Source: an uncultured Clostridia bacterium (GTDB lineage: Bacteria > Bacillota > Clostridia > Oscillospirales > CAG-272). Taken from it: DNA of 11,182 nucleotides. Below are positions 5,996-11,182 of this stretch, one piece after another (positions within the stretch are counted from its first letter, which is position 1; each line of letters begins with the position of its first letter). The position numbers were made by a program, and so were the translations under genes. Location of the stretch: the NCBI GenBank assembly GCA_937934385.1, contig CALGZV010000396.1, positions 1 through 11,182 on the forward strand, written 5' to 3'. Under the pieces are notes generated by a model. It did no database searches. It was not told the origin of the DNA and was given only the letters and a program-made list of their open reading frames with translations.

Positions 5996-8041
5996 ATGGC
6001 AAAGGCTTCAACTGAAAATACAGAGACGGTAAAGGCATCGCCGGGCAAGGCACCGGCGTATGATAACCGCAGTATTTCCGCGTTAAAGGGAGCGGACCGT
6101 GTTCGCAAACGTCCTGCCGTAATCTTCGGATCGGACGGGCTTGAGGGCTGTGAACACTCGGTTTTTGAGATTTTATCCAATGCGGTCGACGAGGCGCGGG
6201 AGGGGTACGGCGATGAGATCGTAACTACCGTATATCTTGACAAATCTATAGAGGTAGAGGATCACGGACGCGGTGTTCCGCTCGGATACAATGAGCGGGA
6301 GGGACGGTATAACTGGGAGCTTATCTACTGCGAGCTGTATGCCGGAGGAAAATACGACAACAATTCCGAAAATTCAAGCTATGAATATTCGCTCGGACTT
6401 AACGGTCTCGGCGCCTGTGCTACACAGTACAGCTCCGAGTACATGAATGTAAAATCGTATGACGGTAAGTTTTTGCATGAGATATCGTTTGAAAAGGGAG
6501 AAGCGGTTACCGAACTGACCGAAACTCCTTTGCCGCGCGGACAGAAAAGAACCGGAACGGTTATACGCTGGAAACCTGATATTGAAGTGTTCACAGACAT
6601 AAATATACCGGTTGACTATTATACAGAAATGCTCCGCAAGCAATCGGTCGTTAATTCCGGAGTTAAATTTATCCTGCGGGTTGAGCAGACTAACGGCGGC
6701 TTTTCCGAAAGAGAGTACTTTTACGAGAACGGAATTATAGATTATGTTTCTGAGCTTGCCGGAGAGAATACGCTCACTGCTCCGGTGCTTTGGAAAACAG
6801 AGACTATGGGACGCGACCGCGATGATAAAAAGGACTACAAGCTGAAAGCGGAGGTCTCTTTCTGCGTCTCGAATACGGTTAAAGTTATTGAGTATTATCA
6901 TAACTCAAGCTTTCTTGAACACGGCGGATCGCCCGACCGTGCCGTCCGGAATGCGTTTGTATACGCTGTGGACAAGTATCTGAAAGCTAACGGTAAATAT
7001 AATAAGAATGAGAGCAAGATAACGTTTGCCGACATTGAGGACTGTCTTGTGCTTGTTACAAACAGTTTTTCAACTGAGACGTCATATGCTAACCAGACGA
7101 AAAAGGCAATAACAAATACATTTATAGCTGAGGCGCTGACAAAATTTCTCCGCCATCAGCTTGAAGTATATTTCGCAGAACGCCCTGTCGAGGCTGACCG
7201 TTTTACCGCACAGGTGCTTGTAAACAAGCGCAGCCGTGAAAAAGCTGAGGTCACGCGTCTCGATCTTAAGAAAAAGCTGACAAGCAGTATGGATGTTGCG
7301 AACCGCGTTGAAAAGTTTGTCAATTGCCGTTCGAAGGATCCGTCGCGCCGCGAGCTTTATATAGTTGAGGGCGATTCGGCGCTTACTTCCGTAAAGCTCG
7401 GAAGAGACGCGGAATTTCAGGCTGTTATGCCTGTTCGGGGAAAGACGCTGAACTGTCAGAGCAGCTCCTATGATAAAATATTCAAGAGCGAAGTTATCCT
7501 CAATCTTCTCCGTGTTATCGGGTGCGGAGTCGAGATCAAAACCAAATCTAAAGATATGGTTCCTTTTGAGCTTGCATCGCTTCGCTGGAATAAAATTATA
7601 ATCTGTACCGACGCCGATAAGGACGGATATCATATACGTACTCTCCTGCTGACGCTGTTTCACAGACTTCTTCCTACATTGCTGCGTGAGAAAAAGGTTT
7701 ATATAGCGGAGTCTCCGCTTTATGAGATCGTGTGCCGCGACAAATCATATTTTGCATATGACGAGGCAGAAAAGGCGGAGATCATTAAAAATCTCGGAAA
7801 TGCCAAGTATACCGTCAACCGTTCCAAAGGTCTCGGAGAGAATGAGCCTGAAATGATGCGTCAGACAACTATGGATCCTGCAACACGCAGACTGATATCC
7901 GTAACTCCGACCGACGAGGAATCAACCGACAGGATATTCGAAACGCTTCTCGGCGACGATATAACTGCGCGCAAGGCGTTTATAACCGAGTTCGGTCCGT
8001 ACTATATAAACGAGATCGACCGATCGGGAGACGATCTTTGA
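5996..8041 (+). CDS. Divergent GyrB/ParE-type topoisomerase B subunit (GHKL ATPase + TOPRIM)
   Basis: This is a type IIA topoisomerase B subunit, which supplies ATP hydrolysis and the Mg-binding TOPRIM domain for DNA strand passage. Domains in order: GHKL ATPase with H54, E58, N62 (HSVFEILSNAVDEA) and D89 in VEDHGRGVP; the lid loop LGLNGLG (133-139), where gyrases have GGLHGVG; transducer with QTK (367-369); TOPRIM with EGDSA (458-462), MPVRGKTLN (478-486) and TDADKDG (538-544); and the C-terminal KGLGE (611-615). The length, 681 aa, is slightly longer than ordinary ParE. ATG 5996 has AAGGA (5983-5987) 8 nt upstream; an ATG at 5954 has none. No A subunit follows: a terminator and the decarboxylase operon do. 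It is more likely an accessory paralogue than the housekeeping GyrB. Confidence 0.9.
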   Translation: MAKASTENTETVKASPGKAPAYDNRSISALKGADRVRKRPAVIFGSDGLEGCEHSVFEILSNAVDEAREGYGDEIVTTVYLDKSIEVEDHGRGVPLGYNEREGRYNWELIYCELYAGGKYDNNSENSSYEYSLGLNGLGACATQYSSEYMNVKSYDGKFLHEISFEKGEAVTELTETPLPRGQKRTGTVIRWKPDIEVFTDINIPVDYYTEMLRKQSVVNSGVKFILRVEQTNGGFSEREYFYENGIIDYVSELAGENTLTAPVLWKTETMGRDRDDKKDYKLKAEVSFCVSNTVKVIEYYHNSSFLEHGGSPDRAVRNAFVYAVDKYLKANGKYNKNESKITFADIEDCLVLVTNSFSTETSYANQTKKAITNTFIAEALTKFLRHQLEVYFAERPVEADRFTAQVLVNKRSREKAEVTRLDLKKKLTSSMDVANRVEKFVNCRSKDPSRRELYIVEGDSALTSVKLGRDAEFQAVMPVRGKTLNCQSSSYDKIFKSEVILNLLRVIGCGVEIKTKSKDMVPFELASLRWNKIIICTDADKDGYHIRTLLLTLFHRLLPTLLREKKVYIAESPLYEIVCRDKSYFAYDEAEKAEIIKNLGNAKYTVNRSKGLGENEPEMMRQTTMDPATRRLISVTPTDEESTDRIFETLLGDDITARKAFITEFGPYYINEIDRSGDDL

Positions 8042-8094
8042 TCCGGTTTGACAGACAGATCAATTAAACTAATATCACATTTCTCTATGAATTT

Positions 8095-8144
8095 AAGCCG
8101 TTTTCTGTGCATACAGCAGTTCTGCACGGATAAGCGGCTTTTTT
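8095..8144 (+). terminator. Terminator after the topoisomerase gene
   Basis: AAGCCG (8095-8100) pairs with CGGCTT (8135-8140), followed by T run 8139-8144; within the loop GTGCA (8107-8111) pairs with TGCAC (8123-8127), making a longer two-part hairpin. Confidence 0.75.
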
Positions 8145-8214
8145 GCATGATTTTCGGATTGCAGTCAGAAAGATAAGTTATTTTCTATTTTTTTGAAAAT
8201 CTTCTGAAAATCTC

Positions 8215-8243
8215 TTGAAAAAATTACAAAAAAGGTTTATAAT
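8215..8243 (+). promoter_or_regulatory. Promoter of the decarboxylase operon
   Basis: TTGAAA (8215-8220), 17-bp spacer, TATAAT (8238-8243) in an AT-rich stretch. Predicted start about base 8250, giving a leader of about 175 nt before the carboxyltransferase ATG at 8426. Unlike the other promoters here it has no TGn before the -10. Confidence 0.7.
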
Positions 8244-8249
8244 TAAGGT

Positions 8250-8425
8250 ATATTAAAATAAAATATAAAATGGGGGAATGTTTTTTGAAAGTTATTTCCC
8301 CTGACGATAAGCTTATGACAAATAATGAATATGGCCATGGATATCTGTATTATTTTTATGCATTTCCACCCTGTATTATTTGCACAGACTCATTGTCCTG
8401 ATAGAGGGAGGCTCGTATATTTATA
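8250..8425 (+). promoter_or_regulatory. Structured leader of the decarboxylase operon
   Basis: The leader holds a hairpin, GGGGAA (8273-8278) with TTCCCC (8296-8301), and a CCACCCT segment (8366-8372) that can pair at 6 of 7 positions with the AGGGAGG ribosome binding site (8405-8411) of the carboxyltransferase. The G-run could compete for the same C-rich segment. A short frame (8285-8401) also runs through it. This arrangement would suit translational control, but no known riboswitch class is recognised and no ligand can be proposed. Confidence 0.4.
8285..8401 (+). CDS. Possible short upstream frame in the leader
   Basis: A TTG at 8285, 7-8 nt after GGGGG (8272-8276), opens a 38-residue frame that starts KVISPDDKLM after the initiator and ends at TGA 8399-8401, 24 nt before the carboxyltransferase gene. 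An ATG at 8270 in the same frame has no ribosome binding site. The peptide is aromatic-rich near its end (GYLYYFYAFPP) and matches no family I know. It may be a leader peptide or chance. Confidence 0.2.
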   Translation: MKVISPDDKLMTNNEYGHGYLYYFYAFPPCIICTDSLS

Positions 8426-9826
8426 ATGAATTGTAAAAAAATTTTCGGATTTCCCGAAAAAAAAGGCGCTGATAATTACGCCGTTTCCGTAATGCATAAG
8501 CTGTTCGGAAGCAGCTTTGTCGAACTCGGCGCGTATCGGGGAGAGAGGGACGAAAACGGAAAACCGTCGCTTTGCAACACTGTTACCGGTTACGGCGCTG
8601 TAAATGACGCGCTTGTCTATGCTTTTGTGCAGGACGGAAGCGATAACGGTGGTGCGGTCTCCGCAGTTTCTGCCCGCAAAATAGTATCTCTTATCGAAAG
8701 ATCGTGTAAAGACGAGGCGCCGCTGGTCGGTTTTTTCGATAGCAGGGGCGCACAGATAGAGGACGGAATGTCGGCGCTTGCCGGATACGGCAGAATAATG
8801 CGCGCTGTTGCCGCGAAGCACGGTAACGGTCCGAGTATAGCTGTTATATCGGGGCATTGCACCGGAGGACTTGCGGTCATTGCCGAGATGTTTGATATCG
8901 TTATTGCGCTTGACGGAACGGATTTCTATCTTAATCCTACGTATATTGCCCGTGACGCTCTTGCAAAGCAGGGAATAGCTGCTCCGGAGATCGGAACTGC
9001 AGCCGCGGCGGCAATGCGCGGAGAGCTTTCGCTTGTATGCAATAATGTGGACGAAGCGATAGGGGCGGTTTCTGAGCTTATCGGATATATTGCGTATCCT
9101 GAGGGAGAAGCCTCCGATAGCTGCGACCGTACTACCGACAGTATTGCTGATATTATGTCAAAGCCGGAGTACGATGTTCATGCTGTAATAAAAGAGCTTT
9201 GCGATGACGGTGCATATTTTGAATGTAAGCCGGGATATGCCTCTGAGCTTATCACTGCTTTCGGACGTATATGCGGAGATACTGTTGCGATCGTTGCTTC
9301 AAATCCGGCACATCACGGGGGACACCTTTCGGAGCGCGCAGCAGGAAAGGCGTCGGCTTTTATGATAGTTGCAAGTCTTGTGAGAATACCTGTTGTTACG
9401 CTTGTAGACACCGTAGGTTTTGATACTACCGCACCTACTGAGCTTGAATGCACCGCATCGCGTATGGCTGAGCTTGCACTGCTTTATGCTGATACTCCGA
9501 ATGCTCATATTACTGTGGTTACAGGCCGCGCGTACGGAACTGCATCTGTTATTCTCGGATCGCGTTCGCTCGGCGCTGATATATGTCTTGCTCTTGAGTA
9601 CGCAGATATGAGTATTATAGATCCGAATACTGCTGTTCAGTTTATGTACGGAGATGAGATCGATTCATCTTTCGACCCTGAAAAGACACGCGCCGAGCGC
9701 ATAGCAGAGTGGAAAGAAGCACATGCAGGAACTGCCGAGGCGGCAATGTACGGAGAGATAGACGATGTAATTCCGCATGCGGAGCTTCGCGCAAGGATCG
9801 CAGCCGCTGTCAAGGAATGCAAGTAA
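8426..9826 (+). CDS. Biotin-dependent carboxyltransferase, MmdA-like alpha subunit, divergent
   Basis: This 466-residue protein has the carboxyltransferase fold (PF01039) of MmdA and propionyl-CoA carboxylase beta, which moves a carboxyl group between an acyl-CoA and biotin. The N half shows VTGYGAVN (53-60), DSRGAQIEDG (105-114) and GHCTGGLAV (143-151); the C half shows a KPGYASELITAFGRICG stretch, DTVGF (328-332) and TGRAYGTASV (366-375). Typical members are near 510 aa and have SGGAR in the first motif; here one glycine is Arg107 and the arginine is Gln110, so substrate or chemistry may differ. The order with the next three genes equals mmdA-mmdD-mmdC-mmdB, suggesting methylmalonyl-CoA decarboxylase, but another acyl-CoA is possible. 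AGGGAGG (8405-8411) lies 14 nt before the ATG, unusually far. Confidence 0.82.
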   Translation: MNCKKIFGFPEKKGADNYAVSVMHKLFGSSFVELGAYRGERDENGKPSLCNTVTGYGAVNDALVYAFVQDGSDNGGAVSAVSARKIVSLIERSCKDEAPLVGFFDSRGAQIEDGMSALAGYGRIMRAVAAKHGNGPSIAVISGHCTGGLAVIAEMFDIVIALDGTDFYLNPTYIARDALAKQGIAAPEIGTAAAAAMRGELSLVCNNVDEAIGAVSELIGYIAYPEGEASDSCDRTTDSIADIMSKPEYDVHAVIKELCDDGAYFECKPGYASELITAFGRICGDTVAIVASNPAHHGGHLSERAAGKASAFMIVASLVRIPVVTLVDTVGFDTTAPTELECTASRMAELALLYADTPNAHITVVTGRAYGTASVILGSRSLGADICLALEYADMSIIDPNTAVQFMYGDEIDSSFDPEKTRAERIAEWKEAHAGTAEAAMYGEIDDVIPHAELRARIAAAVKECK

Positions 9827-9876
9827 GACGCGGATAATACTTGCGTTATAATAACTGAAAGGATCTACCGTATAAA

Positions 9877-10269
9877 ATGGATACGACTTTAATTACCGAA
9901 GCGGTCGGAAACGTCGCAGTATCGATCGACCGGAGCGTACCGATGTCAGAACGCATGATTACAGGACTTCAGACTATGCTGCTCGGACTCGGAACGGTAT
10001 TTTCGGTGCTTATAATTATAATGGGCGTTCTGATGCTGTTCAAGCTGTTTTTCTATATAATACCGCAAAAACGTGCAAAGACGCAGAATGTTAATGAAAC
10101 CGAGGCTGACGAAGCGGCGGAAGATGATGCCGTCACAGGTGATGACGGCGCGATCGTTGCTGCTATTACAGCCGCAGTTGCGGTCTGCTTAAGTAATGAA
10201 AATGCATCAGGCAGCGGAAATGAAAATCCTCCTGCATTCCGCGTCGTTAATTTCAGGCGCAGATACTGA
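9877..10269 (+). CDS. OadG/MmdD family small membrane subunit of a Na+-pumping decarboxylase
   Basis: The 130-residue protein is the gamma/delta-type subunit that holds the soluble carboxyltransferase to the membrane beta subunit. It has a soluble N-terminus, one long hydrophobic helix (about 32-61) starting MLLGLGTVFSVLIIIMGVL as in OadG proteins, a basic patch (KRAK, 65-68), an acidic linker (74-90), a conserved-type segment DDGAIVAAITAAVAV (89-103) and a C-terminal tail FRVVNFRRRY. The C-terminal pattern (helix plus F-x-V-x-x-F-R-R) is the part that binds the carboxyltransferase in relatives. AAAGGA (9858-9863) is 13 nt from the ATG. It follows the carboxyltransferase gene by 50 bp with no terminator, so they are co-transcribed. 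Confidence 0.85.
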   Translation: MDTTLITEAVGNVAVSIDRSVPMSERMITGLQTMLLGLGTVFSVLIIIMGVLMLFKLFFYIIPQKRAKTQNVNETEADEAAEDDAVTGDDGAIVAAITAAVAVCLSNENASGSGNENPPAFRVVNFRRRY

Positions 10270-10336
10270 GGCAGAATATAATTTTAAAATAAGGTGACGC
10301 ATTTAACCGATCCGAAAGAAAGGATAATGATATATA

Positions 10337-10693
10337 ATGAGAAAATTTAATGTTAATGTAAACGGTGTTTCTTATGAGGTCGAGATTGAGGAGGTCGATG
10401 CTGCACAGACATCTGCTCCTGCATCGGCACCGGCGGTAAAATCCGCTCCCGCGCCTGCCGCAAAGCAGTCCGCGGTATCGGGAACTGCCGTAAAGGCGCC
10501 TATGCCCGGCACTGTCGTAAAGGTAAATGTCAGGGAAGGGCAGGGCGTAAAGCGCGGAGATGTACTCTGTCTGCTTGAAGCTATGAAGATGGAAAACGAG
10601 ATATGCGCTCCGTGCGACGGAACGGTATCAGGCGTAAGCGCTGTTCAGGGAGAAACTGTCGCGAGCGATGCGGTTCTTTTTACTATCGCGTAA
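10337..10693 (+). CDS. Biotin carboxyl carrier subunit (MmdC-like)
   Basis: This 118-residue protein carries the biotin that accepts CO2 from the carboxyltransferase and delivers it to the membrane subunit. Residues 1-20 form a short beta segment ([17 protein letters not shown]) common to such carriers; 22-50 are an Ala/Pro-rich flexible linker; 51-118 are a biotinyl domain with [10 protein letters not shown] (54-63) and the biotinylation site EAMKMENE (81-88), where Lys84 receives biotin. The substrate of the birA product at 1019-1837 is probably this protein. AAAGGA (10319-10324) lies 12 nt before the ATG; an out-of-frame ATG at 10327 sits closer to it but opens only 7 codons. The gene lies 67 bp after the OadG-like gene and 43 bp before the beta subunit. 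Confidence 0.93.
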   Translation: MRKFNVNVNGVSYEVEIEEVDAAQTSAPASAPAVKSAPAPAAKQSAVSGTAVKAPMPGTVVKVNVREGQGVKRGDVLCLLEAMKMENEICAPCDGTVSGVSAVQGETVASDAVLFTIA

Positions 10694-10736
10694 GAATGCG
10701 TATGTGTCGATAAAATAAAGAATGGACTGATTACAA

Positions 10737-11182
10737 ATGCTTGAAACAATACAAAAATTTCTTGAAACCACCGGCGTTGCATCGCTGTTGGAGAGCGGAA
10801 CACCGGTCTGGAAATATCTTGTCATGTACGCGATAATAGGAGTTCTGTTTTATCTCGCGGTAGTGAAAAAATTTGAACCTCTGCTTCTGCTTCCGATCGC
10901 TTTCGGTATGCTTCTTGCAAATCTTCCCGGCGCGGAGCTGTTCCATATGAACTTTTTTCTTGAGGAGAGCCCCGATTTCGGGAAAATACTGCATGAGGGC
11001 GGACTGCTTGACCTGCTTTATATCGGAGTAAAACTCGGAATCTACCCGTCGCTTATATTTATGGGTGTGGGAGCGATGACAGATTTTACGCCCCTGATCG
11101 CAGATCCGAAATCGCTTCTTCTCGGCGCTGCAGCACAGTTCGGAGTGTTCGGAGCATTCATCGGAGCGCTTGCTATCGGCTT
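10737..11182 (+). CDS. Na+-translocating decarboxylase beta subunit (OadB/MmdB/GcdB), 3' end outside window
   Basis: The frame is open from ATG 10737 to the window edge, 148 residues of a protein that is usually about 370-430 aa. It is the membrane subunit that decarboxylates carboxybiotin and exports Na+. Family features seen: an amphipathic start (MLETIQKFLETTGVASL), a first helix (about 25-43), FEPLLLLPIAFGMLLANLP (46-64), a loop, then the motif YPSLIFMGVGAMTDFTPLIADP (103-124) and SLLLGAAAQFGVFGAFIGALAIG (126-148). The key Na+-binding residues of the family lie further downstream and cannot be checked. The ribosome binding site is weak (GGA 10724-10726, 10 nt away). It is the fourth gene of the operon. 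Confidence 0.93.
   Translation, partial: MLETIQKFLETTGVASLLESGTPVWKYLVMYAIIGVLFYLAVVKKFEPLLLLPIAFGMLLANLPGAELFHMNFFLEESPDFGKILHEGGLLDLLYIGVKLGIYPSLIFMGVGAMTDFTPLIADPKSLLLGAAAQFGVFGAFIGALAIG

Noticed and set aside
5866..7663. Long minus-strand frames opposite the topoisomerase gene (125, 175 and 193 codons)
   Set aside because: They are mirror frames of a clearly conserved gene, lack ribosome binding sites and match no family.
8390..8880. Minus-strand frames opposite the start of the carboxyltransferase
   Set aside because: Composition reflects the antisense of conserved codons; no motifs or promoter support them.
1..11182. CRISPR array, transposase, integrase, phage or toxin-antitoxin genes
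   Set aside because: No spaced repeat arrays and no gene with such motifs; the genes are of metabolic, membrane or DNA-topology type.

Overview
The window looks like a chromosomal stretch of a mid-GC, low-oxygen Gram-positive bacterium of the class Clostridia. The support is the gene families (a biotin-dependent Na+-pumping decarboxylase cluster, a divergent GyrB/ParE paralogue, a short QueG), purine-rich ribosome binding sites, and sigma-A-type promoters that often carry an extended -10 TGn. This assignment is an inference from gene content; no rRNA or species marker is present.

Layout. Bases 1-285 hold a 50-bp perfect direct repeat (209-bp period), a strong intrinsic terminator and a possible 32-codon peptide whose stop overlaps the start of a DUF1294 membrane protein (286-591). 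A promoter and tRNA-Arg(ACG) with encoded CCA follow (765-901), then a terminator, the biotin-protein ligase birA (1019-1837), a two-helix small membrane protein with its own promoter and terminator (1936-2160), and a family-3 acyltransferase (2298-3383). A bidirectional terminator (3394-3428) and a palindromic element lie between the acyltransferase and the convergent minus-strand genes: a Gfo/Idh/MocA oxidoreductase (4677-3544) and a QueG-like epoxyqueuosine reductase (5834-4809). Divergent from queG is a solitary GyrB/ParE-type topoisomerase subunit (5996-8041). After a terminator and a roughly 175-nt structured leader comes an operon in the order carboxyltransferase, small membrane (OadG/MmdD) subunit, biotin carrier, beta subunit (8426 to the window end, the last gene cut off). 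This matches the known mmdA-mmdD-mmdC-mmdB order of Na+-translocating methylmalonyl-CoA decarboxylases.

How genes work together. BirA would attach biotin to Lys84 of the carrier at 10337-10693. The carboxyltransferase would move CO2 from an acyl-CoA (or other carboxylated substrate) to that biotin, and the membrane beta subunit would decarboxylate it while exporting Na+. The other genes are housekeeping or of unknown substrate.

The most unusual signals are: (i) two copies of a short palindromic repeat, one intergenic and one read in frame inside the queG-like gene, with a compensatory base-pair change between copies; (ii) a carboxyltransferase with changed oxyanion-hole motif; (iii) a structured leader and unusually long Shine-Dalgarno spacing throughout the pump operon; (iv) a GyrB-like subunit with no A subunit beside it. 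I found no clear CRISPR array, transposase, phage module or defence system in the window.
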